From NCBI GenBank assembly GCA_000999395.1, contig LCOM01000057.1, forward strand, positions 1-5,984: a stretch of DNA of 5,984 nucleotides. The letters are read 5' to 3'. This document shows positions 1 through 5,632 of the stretch, in pieces. Below the pieces are notes generated by a model. It was not told where the DNA came from. It saw nothing but the letters and a program-made list of their open reading frames with translations, and ran no database searches. The DNA is from Parcubacteria group bacterium GW2011_GWA2_47_7 (GTDB lineage: Bacteria > Patescibacteriota > Minisyncoccia > Phycocordibacterales > UBA6899). Position numbers and translations under genes: made by a program. Position 1 is the first letter of the stretch. Each line of letters starts with the position of its first letter.

Positions 1-680
1 GACTTCGGCTGACCGATGATGTTGCGAATGAGCGGATTTGCGGTGAACTGACCGACCTTGTTTTTGATCGCGTCACCCGCTTCCTGCATGTATCGCTCGT
101 TGTATTTTGCAAACTCATCAACCCAAAACGACTTCACCGACGGGTCTTTGACGTTCTCGACGACCATCTCGCGGTAGGGCTTATCCGAGAGCATGCGGTT
201 GACACCGAGCAAGGTCGACCCGGGTGATTCCATAAGAGCAAGCATCGCGTTGTTCAGGATGTACTCCATGCGTGCACTCCATGCATCAACCCATACTTTT
301 TTAAAGGCCCCCATAAGACCTGAGACAACGAGTGGGCGCTTGTCTCGACCCATATCTTCCATCACGTTCAATCCGACGGGATATTCCTGATCAAACGGCG
401 CAAAGTAAATGACATCGTTGATGCGGTGCTCCGGAATATACGAGAGTAAGGTCTCCGCTGAACCACCGTGCGGGTCGATAAAACAAACACCTTCGCCGTT
501 TTGGATGTCCTGAATTACCAGGTTTTCAAGGAGGGTGGACTTCCCCATGCCCGTCTTGCCGATAACGTACATGTGCTTTCCGCGGTCATCATCGCGAATG
601 CCAAATTTGATCCGCCTGGAGCGATAGTCAGTTTCAGCGAAATAAGTGATTTTATCGGGATTGTTGCTCGGAGTTGCCAT
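1..680 (-). CDS. Type IV secretion-type DNA-binding ATPase (VirD4/TraG/HerA-like, DUF87-like), N-terminal part
   Basis: This is a P-loop ATPase of the kind that couples DNA or protein substrates to conjugation and type IV secretion systems. It reads open from an ATG at 680 to the left edge, giving 226 codons, so the C-terminal part lies outside the window. Residues 41-48 are a Walker A motif (GKTGMGKS) inside the family phrase HMYVIGKTGMGKSTLLEN. Residues 65-72 (VCFIDPHG) fit the strand and Asp that follow the P-loop in VirD4/TraG/HerA relatives. No N-terminal membrane segment is visible, unlike classical VirD4, so the protein is probably soluble or relies on a membrane partner. The ATG is preferred because a TATAAT box ends 9 nt before it and an in-frame TGA lies about 45 nt upstream. 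No Shine-Dalgarno sequence is seen. The ATPase class is clear; the exact system served is unknown. Confidence 0.88.
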   Translation of the reverse strand, partial: MATPSNNPDKITYFAETDYRSRRIKFGIRDDDRGKHMYVIGKTGMGKSTLLENLVIQDIQNGEGVCFIDPHGGSAETLLSYIPEHRINDVIYFAPFDQEYPVGLNVMEDMGRDKRPLVVSGLMGAFKKVWVDAWSARMEYILNNAMLALMESPGSTLLGVNRMLSDKPYREMVVENVKDPSVKSFWVDEFAKYNERYMQEAGDAIKNKVGQFTANPLIRNIIGQPK

Positions 681-689
681 ACCGACTTT

Positions 690-695
690 ATTATA
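690..695 (-). promoter_or_regulatory. -10 box (TATAAT) for the ATPase gene
   Basis: A consensus TATAAT on the minus strand ends 9 nt before the ATG at 680. Transcription starting about 7 nt after the box would leave a leader of only a few nucleotides. No clear -35 hexamer is visible at 16-18 bp; TTTGTA at 711-716 gives a short 15-bp spacer. The box lies inside an A/T-rich stretch, so a chance match is possible. Confidence 0.5.
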
Positions 696-735
696 TCGCA
701 ATTTCAAATATACAAAAAGCCCACATCAAGGCGCG

Positions 736-766
736 ATGAGATTGCTCTGATGGAGCACCATCTCAT
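736..766 (-). terminator. Stem-loop between the DUF4015 gene and the ATPase gene
   Basis: Arms ATGAGAT plus TGCTC (736-747) pair with GAGCA (753-757) and ATCTCAT (760-766), giving 12 pairs with a 5-nt loop and a 2-nt CC bulge. It begins about 20 nt after the DUF4015 stop and lies before the ATPase -10 box, the right place for a terminator. No U-run follows immediately: on minus the nearest is TTTTT at 717-713, and on plus T6 at 778-783. It may therefore be an RNA-processing or stability hairpin instead. Confidence 0.4.
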
Positions 767-786
767 GATATTGGATATTTTTTCCC

Positions 787-2106
787 TTACGGTAAAACCA
801 CCGAGGATGATACTGAAGCATGGCTCGCTTCCGCATCGAATGCACTCCATGTATATTTGTTGGTCGGATCCCACATCATCCATGAGGTCAGCCCGGAATC
901 ATACGTCGCCTTCTTTTGTGCACGTACGTCCGTCTCGGTATATACTTTTCCGTAATCAAAATCCTGTAGCCATGGGCGGAGCCTGTTTGCGTAAATACCC
1001 TTAGGGATAAACTTTATTGGAGTTGTCGAGGCAATCGGCGTCGTTGTACTTACTACCGGGGCAATCCATCCCGACTCCTTCTGTTCGAGCGCATTTGCAC
1101 GCGCTACAGCGTGTGACATAGAAAATTGCACAATTCCATACGGAACCATGTTCGGATCTTTCCAGCCATTAAAGTTCGGTGGATAATGGGATGGGTAAAC
1201 CATCGGTGCCACAAAATCAAAATTCTTGAGTGCACTCTCAAGCACTTGCCCAATACCCAGATCATCAGTGTTGGTCGTCGTCATGCCAAACAGATCCGCG
1301 GAAATAGGGATGCCAGCTTTTCGCATTCCGTTTCCGAGATACGTGTAGAATTTATCCATCATGACCGCCTTCGTCGTCGTTCCGGTGCGCGTAAATTTTG
1401 CATTAGACATATCCCCGTCTGAGGGAAAGCGAATATAGTCATAGTTGATTTCGTCGAAACCGAACGCATATGACACCTTTCCCAAGTCAACCATATATTG
1501 CCAATATTCCGAAGCGCCCGGATCGACAAACGCTAAACCCTTTTTATCCCTCCACGTTGTTCCATCCGTTTTTTTCTTTACCGCGGAATCTGGGTACGTC
1601 TTCGTGTATACGCTATCTTGCATCACCGTCACGCGACCAATGACATAAATATTCTTTTTATGTAATTCTGCGATATATTCCTTTATATCGGGAATAGTGC
1701 AGCCTTTTGTATTGAGCACGAAACGCTCATCATCAAAATCAATAGAGACCATTCCCGAAAAGTCCTTAATATCGATAACCAATGCATTGAGTTCTGTGGT
1801 ATCAACAAGTTTTGTGAGTGGTGCGCGCAGATTCTTTCCGCTCGCGATGCAACTCGTCATATATGCCGCCTTCACAGGCTCCGGCGTTTTGAGGTGCGTC
1901 ACCACGAAAACGGGAGGTGTCAGAATGGATGGGATCGTCGGCACTTCAGTCGCTTCCGATGCGACGAGCTTTGTGGAGGTAGTGCCCACTGCGACAGCAT
2001 TTTTACTGTAGATTACTTCGGTGCCACCCGTCGTCCCTGCATAAATAAGCAAGCCTCCGACGAATAAGGGAAGCAATGTGCGAAATTGTAGTAATGCGTG
2101 GAGCAT
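787..2106 (-). CDS. Membrane-anchored DUF4015 putative glycoside hydrolase (TIM-barrel)
   Basis: This 439-residue protein belongs to the DUF4015 putative glycosyl hydrolase family (PF13200), which is related to TIM-barrel glycosidases and found in envelope-associated proteins. A hydrophobic stretch at residues 9-24 is a signal anchor or uncleaved signal peptide, followed by a Thr/Ser/Pro-rich linker to about residue 75. The barrel shows ALVIDIKDFSG (108-118), YVIGRV (154-159), GFDEINYDYIRFPSDG (216-231), ADLFG (270-274), VAPMVYPSHY (299-308) and a C-terminal SGLTSWMMWDPTNKY (404-418). The acidic pair D218/E219 and D223 are the likeliest catalytic candidates by analogy; no substrate is known. 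The protein is probably exported and acts on cell-surface polysaccharide, which is inference. The gene starts 3 nt after the stop of the small upstream gene, so the two probably share a transcript. No Shine-Dalgarno sequence precedes the ATG; translational coupling is plausible. Confidence 0.87.
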   Translation of the reverse strand: MLHALLQFRTLLPLFVGGLLIYAGTTGGTEVIYSKNAVAVGTTSTKLVASEATEVPTIPSILTPPVFVVTHLKTPEPVKAAYMTSCIASGKNLRAPLTKLVDTTELNALVIDIKDFSGMVSIDFDDERFVLNTKGCTIPDIKEYIAELHKKNIYVIGRVTVMQDSVYTKTYPDSAVKKKTDGTTWRDKKGLAFVDPGASEYWQYMVDLGKVSYAFGFDEINYDYIRFPSDGDMSNAKFTRTGTTTKAVMMDKFYTYLGNGMRKAGIPISADLFGMTTTNTDDLGIGQVLESALKNFDFVAPMVYPSHYPPNFNGWKDPNMVPYGIVQFSMSHAVARANALEQKESGWIAPVVSTTTPIASTTPIKFIPKGIYANRLRPWLQDFDYGKVYTETDVRAQKKATYDSGLTSWMMWDPTNKYTWSAFDAEASHASVSSSVVLP

Positions 2107-2109
2107 GAA

Positions 2110-2349
2110 TCACGCGCTAATCTTGTCGAATGAATCGTCGCTGTTAGCTGAGGTATTTTTTTTACGACGACGTATTACTGTGGTTTTATTTTCTATCAAC
2201 AAATCAGTATCGATATTGTTTGCAAGTGATTCGGTGTCTTCGATGATACTTCGTTCTATGTGCATGCGTGGTGAATCTTCTACTTCGGTACGCTCTATGT
2301 GCAAGGTCTTTGGTGTGTCACGGCTCACCGTATCTGGGTCATGATGCAT
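2110..2349 (-). CDS. Small charged hypothetical protein with a 13-residue repeat
   Basis: This 79-residue protein matches no family I recognise. It is hydrophilic, without a signal peptide or membrane segment. It is rich in Glu, Asp and Thr in the N-terminal two thirds and has a basic patch VIRRRKKN near residue 58. Residues 16-28 and 29-41 form an approximate tandem repeat whose shared core is HIER followed six or seven residues later by ED. A consensus -10 box lies about 38 nt upstream of the ATG, and the stop is 3 nt before the DUF4015 start, which supports a real cistron. Its low complexity and lack of relatives leave open that it is a fortuitous reading frame in a leader. If real, it may be a disordered partner or regulator of the downstream protein, but nothing in the sequence shows this. 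Confidence 0.5.
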   Translation of the reverse strand: MHHDPDTVSRDTPKTLHIERTEVEDSPRMHIERSIIEDTESLANNIDTDLLIENKTTVIRRRKKNTSANSDDSFDKISA

Positions 2350-2546
2350 ACGAGATCGACGCGTTAGTAAAATGAGGAAGACGGAATATTATACAGTACA
2401 CTGCGTTGCTCTGCACCTCCCATCGCCTCAGCCCATCAATCAAGCAGTCCGAGACAACCTGAAGGCAGATAGGCTTCGACAATCTTTTCCTACTCACGTA
2501 CCACAAAGCGAAACTTGGAATACTTGTGTATTCAAATTGCTACGAT
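2350..2546. other. Intergenic region without a recognised gene
   Basis: These 197 bp separate the STAS-like gene from the small hypothetical gene. I see the -10 box at 2388-2393 and a weak 6-bp inverted repeat (GAATAC at 2518-2523, GTATTC at 2528-2533, 4-nt loop) just after the STAS-like stop. The repeat could be a poor terminator but lacks a U-run. No tRNA or known RNA fold is visible. Short reading frames on either strand show no family resemblance. Confidence 0.5.
2388..2393 (-). promoter_or_regulatory. -10 box (TATAAT) for the small gene and DUF4015 gene
   Basis: A perfect TATAAT on the minus strand would place transcription start near 2381, about 32 nt before the ATG at 2349. The -35 region 17 bp upstream (GTGCAG) is poor, so the promoter call rests on the -10 box and its position at the head of a two-gene unit. 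Confidence 0.45.
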
Positions 2547-2978
2547 TCAATGAGTGTGCTTTGCGGCACGCTCCGCCTTGAGCCACGCCAAAGCCTCATC
2601 TATGGTCGAAAATTGATGGATGTCGTTTCTCAGGGTGAGGATGATGAGTGCATCGAGAAGTGTGCGTGTAAAATCTTTTGCGCCGACAATAGCGCTGTTG
2701 ATTGGATATTGTTTATTAAAAGCGAGCAACTCACGCAGTGGGACAACGGGCTTACTCTCAAAGTGAAGGACATTGCGGACATCCGTAAGCATGGAGATTT
2801 GTCCCGAGTTTTTCTTTGACATTTCCTTGACGAGCGTCTTCACAGTCTCTGTCCACACGACGAAATCGCTTAGATGGTTGTTGGTGATTTTTCCGGCAAT
2901 GGTGAGATAAATAACGTCGTCTGGTCCGACGTGCGCATCGAGTATGATTTCATCTGCTGCGATTTTATTTTCTTCCAT
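2547..2978 (-). CDS. STAS/SpoIIAA-like domain protein
   Basis: This 143-residue soluble protein has the layout of the SpoIIAA-like (STAS/SEC14-type) fold. A beta-rich start at residues 8-30 includes DDVIYLTIAGKI. A helix follows (about 35-55), then a strand with SMLTDVRNV (62-70), a helix and strand (LRELLAFNKQ, then SAIVGA at 95-100), and the typical ending FSTIDEALAWL (123-133), close to the F-x-x-x-x-E-A-x-x-W-L tail of these proteins. Members sense ligands or act as partner-switching adaptors; SpoIIAA itself is phosphorylated on a Ser. Ser62 or Thr65 lie near that strand but no phosphorylation site can be assigned. The gene follows rsmI by 53 nt in the same direction, with an inverted repeat in the gap, so co-transcription is possible. 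The assignment rests on fold-like motifs and is moderate. Confidence 0.6.
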   Translation of the reverse strand: MEENKIAADEIILDAHVGPDDVIYLTIAGKITNNHLSDFVVWTETVKTLVKEMSKKNSGQISMLTDVRNVLHFESKPVVPLRELLAFNKQYPINSAIVGAKDFTRTLLDALIILTLRNDIHQFSTIDEALAWLKAERAAKHTH

Positions 2979-3008
2979 AGTGCAAGTGTCTCAAATACAG
3001 AGCTTTTT

Positions 3009-3037
3009 GTATAGTCACAGACAAAAAAATACTATAC
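3009..3037. promoter_or_regulatory. Inverted repeat spanning the rsmI stop, with alternative pairings
   Basis: GTATAGT (3009-3015) and ACTATAC (3031-3037) form a perfect 7-bp inverted repeat with a 15-nt gap; the right arm contains the rsmI stop codon. An overlapping alternative pairs TTTTTGT (3004-3010) with ACAAAAA (3021-3027). The two structures exclude each other. A T7 run sits in the minus-strand loop just after the stop. There is no U-run after the stem, so it is not a standard terminator; it might be an attenuator or operator for the STAS-like gene. Confidence 0.3.
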
Positions 3038-3727
3038 CCCCTCCACCACCACCACAAACTCGCCACGGATGCGGTCTGGGTTGGCCTCATAATGCAAAAT
3101 GGCTTCGTTCGGGGTACCGATGAAATGTTCCTCGTGTATCTTGGTGATTTCGCGGGAAACTAATATCCGCCGATTACTTGGCGACTCGGTCGCCAAGTGC
3201 ATTTTGAGAGACTCAAGTGCTTTTTCGATGCGGTGAGGAGACTCATAAAATACTACCGTACGCTTAGATACTGCAATTTCCTTAAACAGTGTTTCCCTCC
3301 CCTTTTTGTGCGGTAAGAATCCGAGGAATAAAAATTCTGACGACGGAAAGCCGGAAACGGAAAGTGCTGAGAGGACTGCAGAAGGCCCGGGAATCGGAAT
3401 AATTTCTACCATGTCTCCAAATTTCTCGCGTACTTGCGCCACGAGCAAACAGCCGGGGTCGGAGATGGTCGGTGTCCCTGCATCTGAGACAAGGGCGAGG
3501 CTTTTCCCTTCTTCGAGTAATGATAATATTTTGTCGGATTTTGAAAGCTTGGACTGCGCATGATAGCTCATCGTTGGTTTGGATATCTCATACTTATCGA
3601 GCAACCGCTTCGTCACGCGCGTGTCCTCGCACAAAATAAGGTCAACTTCTTTGAGCACGCGTATCGCCCGAAGTGTGATATCTTCGAGATTTCCTATTGG
3701 TGTGGCGATGATGTAGAGTGCGGGCAT
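3032..3727 (-). CDS. rsmI: 16S rRNA (cytidine-1402-2'-O)-methyltransferase RsmI
   Basis: RsmI uses S-adenosylmethionine to methylate the 2'-O of C1402 in 16S rRNA, in the decoding centre of the 30S subunit. The 231-residue protein shows the hallmarks in order: IIATPIGNLEDITLRA (6-21), LILCEDTRVT (30-39), LVSDAGTPTISDPG (79-92), PIPGPSAVLSALSVSGFP (111-128), FLGFLPHKKGRE (134-145), TVVFYESPHRI (157-167) and LVSREITKIHEE (189-200). It ends after FVVVVEG, so the C-terminal extension of about 50 residues in Escherichia coli RsmI (286 residues) is absent. The ATG at 3727 precedes the family's usual N-terminus by three residues and has no Shine-Dalgarno sequence. A candidate promoter places transcription start on the ATG itself. 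A perfect 23-bp dyad lies inside the gene in a variable segment around residues 177-184. The gene is divergent from the HUMPS gene. Confidence 0.97.
   Translation of the reverse strand: MPALYIIATPIGNLEDITLRAIRVLKEVDLILCEDTRVTKRLLDKYEISKPTMSYHAQSKLSKSDKILSLLEEGKSLALVSDAGTPTISDPGCLLVAQVREKFGDMVEIIPIPGPSAVLSALSVSGFPSSEFLFLGFLPHKKGRETLFKEIAVSKRTVVFYESPHRIEKALESLKMHLATESPSNRRILVSREITKIHEEHFIGTPNEAILHYEANPDRIRGEFVVVVEGV
3176..3198. repeat. Perfect 10-bp inverted repeat inside rsmI
   Basis: Arms ACTTGGCGAC (3176-3185) and GTCGCCAAGT (3189-3198) are perfectly complementary around the loop TCG. The sequence is in frame within rsmI and encodes part of a poorly conserved segment between the YESPHRI and LVSREI motifs. 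It could be an in-frame palindromic element insertion, a site for a DNA-binding protein, or a strong mRNA hairpin. Confidence 0.6.
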
Positions 3728-3733
3728 ACACTG

Positions 3734-3762
3734 ACTTTACCCAAGTTTTTATGGAAGAGCAA
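3734..3762 (-). promoter_or_regulatory. Candidate rsmI promoter, leaderless
   Basis: On the minus strand TTGCTC (3757-3762) and TAAAGT (3734-3739) are separated by 17 bp. The expected start point, 7 nt after the -10 box, is the A of the rsmI ATG at 3727. Both boxes match consensus at four of six positions, so the call is moderate. Confidence 0.4.
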
Positions 3763-3769
3763 ATAGGCG

Positions 3770-3775
3770 TATAAT
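3770..3775 (+). promoter_or_regulatory. -10 box (TATAAT) for the HUMPS gene
   Basis: A perfect TATAAT ends 8 nt before the ATG at 3784, implying a leader of about one nucleotide. The -35 position holds only a T-run (TTTTAT at 3747-3752). The promoter interleaves with the candidate rsmI promoter on the other strand, so the two may compete for RNA polymerase. Confidence 0.55.
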
Positions 3776-3783
3776 GAAATGAC

Positions 3784-4596
3784 ATGCGTAAAGGATACAT
3801 TTCTCGACTCTCAGATAAACAGCGTTACCTCCAAGTTGCACTCAACAGCTCGCGCGAAGATGCGCGCGCCATTCTCTCCAAGCTCCCACAATCCGACCGC
3901 ATCATCATCGAAGCAGGCACCCCGCTCATCAAGCGCTATGGCGTGGGCATTATTCGAGAACTCTATGACTGGTCCGCCTATGGTGTATCTGATGATTTGA
4001 CCTCTAAGACGAGTACGACAAACCAACTGGCAAAATTTGGCCTCATTGGCATGGTGGCAAAATCTGTACTGGAAGCTCAGCCATCCAGCAGGAGACCTAA
4101 GCATGCGTCGTCAAAGCACACCCCCTACATCGTTGCAGACATGAAAACCATCGATCGAGGTGAAACGGAAGTAGAAATGTGTGCGCGCGCAGGAGCAAGC
4201 GCGGTTATCGCTATGGGCTCGGCACCCATCGAGACCCTAAATGCGTTTATTGCCTCCTGTGAGGCATTTGGCATGGACGCTATGATCGATATGATGAATG
4301 TGGAATTTCCGCTCACAACCCTGCGTGCCCTCAAAAAGCAACCGCGTGTTGTCGTGCTCCATCGCGGAGTAGACGAAGAGCGAGATAATCGACAAAAAAT
4401 GCTTCCGCTCCATGAGATCCGCCGCATCAAGGGGGCCTACGATATTTTAATAGCAGTCGCCGGAGGAGATACTCCTCGTGAAGTCCAGAGTGCCGCATTC
4501 AATGACGCGGACATTGTCGTGATTTGGAAATCGGTGTACGAGCAAAACGGCGAGACCCTCGAACTTGTCGAAAATTTTCTCAAAACCATAAAATAA
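3784..4596 (+). CDS. HUMPS-family protein, 3-hexulose-6-phosphate synthase/OMP decarboxylase-like
   Basis: This 270-residue TIM-barrel protein belongs to the HPS/OMP decarboxylase suprafamily. Matches to 3-hexulose-6-phosphate synthase run in order: YLQVALNS (15-22) for the first strand, IIEAGTPLIKRYG (41-53) with E43, the D-x-K-x-x-D signature at D119, K121 and D124, AGASAVIAMGSAP (137-149), MIDMMNV (167-173), LHRGVDEE (192-199) with the conserved His193, and VAGGD (225-229) for the phosphate loop. HPS joins formaldehyde and ribulose 5-phosphate; in reverse it can supply ribulose 5-phosphate. About 45 extra residues (62-113) lie between the second strand and the signature, which makes it longer than the usual HPS of about 210 residues. 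No partner isomerase (PHI) is nearby, so the actual substrate is uncertain. The start follows a TATAAT by 8 nt with no Shine-Dalgarno sequence. A strong stem-loop begins 1 nt after the stop. Confidence 0.8.
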   Translation: MRKGYISRLSDKQRYLQVALNSSREDARAILSKLPQSDRIIIEAGTPLIKRYGVGIIRELYDWSAYGVSDDLTSKTSTTNQLAKFGLIGMVAKSVLEAQPSSRRPKHASSKHTPYIVADMKTIDRGETEVEMCARAGASAVIAMGSAPIETLNAFIASCEAFGMDAMIDMMNVEFPLTTLRALKKQPRVVVLHRGVDEERDNRQKMLPLHEIRRIKGAYDILIAVAGGDTPREVQSAAFNDADIVVIWKSVYEQNGETLELVENFLKTIK

Positions 4597-4627
4597 TAAA
4601 CACTGCTTTTTTTATAAGCAGTGTTTA
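4597..4627. terminator. Bidirectional hairpin terminator between convergent genes
   Basis: TAAACACTGCTT (4597-4608) and AAGCAGTGTTTA (4616-4627) form a perfect 12-bp stem with the 7-nt loop TTTTTAT. It starts directly after the HUMPS stop and faces the slipin gene, which ends at 4656 on the other strand. On both sides the U-rich stretch is short and partly inside the stem, so termination efficiency cannot be judged from sequence. The position makes a shared terminator the best reading. Confidence 0.7.
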
Positions 4628-4655
4628 CACAAATATCAGTGCCTCGGCATCACCT

Positions 4656-5423
4656 CTACTTTTTGTCGCGGAAGTACTCACTCATCGTTTTCATTCCCTC
4701 AAAGAATTCGACGGGGAGGGCAAAAATGACGGTCTTTGACGGGTCCGGGTTTATCTTTTCAATTGTCTGAAGTGTACGCATGGCGATACCTCCGGGAATA
4801 GCAGAAAGCACTCCGGCAGCCTCAGCGAGCTTCTGGGAAGCGCTAAACTCTCCTTCTGCGCGAATGATGACGGCGCGACGCTCACGCTCACTTTCGGCCT
4901 GTTTTGCCATCACGCGTTTCATGTCGGCGGGGAGTTCGAGGTCCTGAATCTTGATGTCCGTCACATTGATTCCCCAACTATTTGTCGCCTCATCAACAAT
5001 CTTCTTTATCGCATCAGATATTTTTTCACGCTCAGAAAGGAGCGCATCAAGTTCGATTCCGCCGATGACGTCGCGGAGTGCCGCCTGCGCATACTGAGAA
5101 ACAGCAAGCGCATAATTCTGAATATTCAACGTCGCGAATTCCGCGTTCTCAACCTGAAAGTAGACGACCGCATTTATCCCCACGGGTACGTTATCTTTGG
5201 TAATGACTTCCTGCTGAGGGATATCGAGCGTTGTGATACGCAAATCTATTTTGAACATTCGCTGAATACCGGGGAATATCCAAGTGAGCCCTGGTTGGCG
5301 AGTCGATGTATATTTTCCGAGTGTCAGAATTACGCCGCGTTCATATTGATCAACAACGCGCAAACCTGATATCCCTAAAAAAAACAAAAACGCGCCAAGT
5401 GGTCCAAAAAACTCCATAAGCAT
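4656..5423 (-). CDS. Slipin/stomatin-like SPFH (Band 7) membrane protein
   Basis: SPFH proteins oligomerise on membranes and scaffold proteases, channels or membrane microdomains. Counting from the ATG at 5423 the protein has 255 residues. It has one N-terminal membrane segment (about 5-24) and the slipin opening VVDQYERGVILTLGKY (23-38). Next come RQPGLTWIFPGIQ (42-54), the core with QQEVITKDNVPVGINAVVYFQV (about 70-91), ALRDVIGG (115-122), a charged helix with ESERERRAVIIRAEGE (177-192), and ASQKLAEAA (195-203). The open frame extends to an ATG at 5480, but a good promoter has its -10 box at 5446-5451, inside that extension, so the ATG at 5423 or 5417 is the real start. No NfeD-type protease gene, the usual slipin partner, is adjacent. 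The last codons contain GAGTACTTCC, which also occurs in the intergenic elements at 5580-5683. Confidence 0.92.
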   Translation of the reverse strand: MLMEFFGPLGAFLFFLGISGLRVVDQYERGVILTLGKYTSTRQPGLTWIFPGIQRMFKIDLRITTLDIPQQEVITKDNVPVGINAVVYFQVENAEFATLNIQNYALAVSQYAQAALRDVIGGIELDALLSEREKISDAIKKIVDEATNSWGINVTDIKIQDLELPADMKRVMAKQAESERERRAVIIRAEGEFSASQKLAEAAGVLSAIPGGIAMRTLQTIEKINPDPSKTVIFALPVEFFEGMKTMSEYFRDKK

Positions 5424-5445
5424 GAGGTTGAATGATAATGCTCTT

Positions 5446-5474
5446 ATTATACGCGAATTCTCTTTATGTGAAAA
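5446..5474 (-). promoter_or_regulatory. Promoter of the slipin gene
   Basis: TTTTCA (5469-5474) and a consensus TATAAT (5446-5451) are separated by 17 bp on the minus strand. Transcription would start near 5439, leaving 15-22 nt before the ATGs at 5423 and 5417. This rules out the longer reading from 5480. Confidence 0.65.
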
Positions 5475-5579
5475 TCTCACGAACTGCAGAAGGTCTGGGC
5501 TTATTGTTTTCGCGTGCCGGCATCACCCACAAATGCAAATGTCTTTTCCCGCCCTCATTGCAAGGCATTTTGAAAAATT

Positions 5580-5626
5580 AGAGTACTTCCATTTTTATCT
5601 CCCTGCGGTCGTAAAAATTAGGTCGC
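5580..5626. repeat. Structured repeat element, copy A
   Basis: Read on plus: flank AGAGTACTTCC (5580-5590), arm ATTTTTA (5591-5597), 14-nt loop, arm TAAAAAT (5612-5618), flank TAGGTCGC (5619-5626). The arms are perfectly complementary. Both flanks are identical to those of copy B, 6 nt away. The arms are all A/T, so an RNA hairpin alone would be weak; a DNA dyad for a protein is equally possible. Confidence 0.65.
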
Positions 5627-5632
5627 ACCACA

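Noticed and set aside
468..1004. Plus-strand open frame of 178 codons
   Set aside because: It lies antisense to the ATPase N-terminus and the DUF4015 C-terminus, both of which have clear family motifs; its product resembles nothing.
2372..2819. Plus-strand open frames across the STAS-like gene and the gap before it
   Set aside because: They run antisense to a gene with a recognisable fold pattern and show no motifs of their own.
5424..5480. N-terminal extension of the slipin gene from an ATG at 5480
   Set aside because: The promoter -10 box (5446-5451) lies inside the extension, and slipin homology with the membrane segment begins just after the ATG at 5423.
5464..5568. Minus-strand 34-codon frame starting ATGCCTTGC
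   Set aside because: No ribosome site, no recognised family, and it overlaps the slipin -35 box. It remains possible but unsupported.
5578..5604. Minus-strand AGGGAG followed 6 nt later by a four-codon frame (MEVL, stop)
   Set aside because: The spacing is ideal, which is curious since other genes here lack such sites, but a four-codon frame inside repeat copy A is easily fortuitous.
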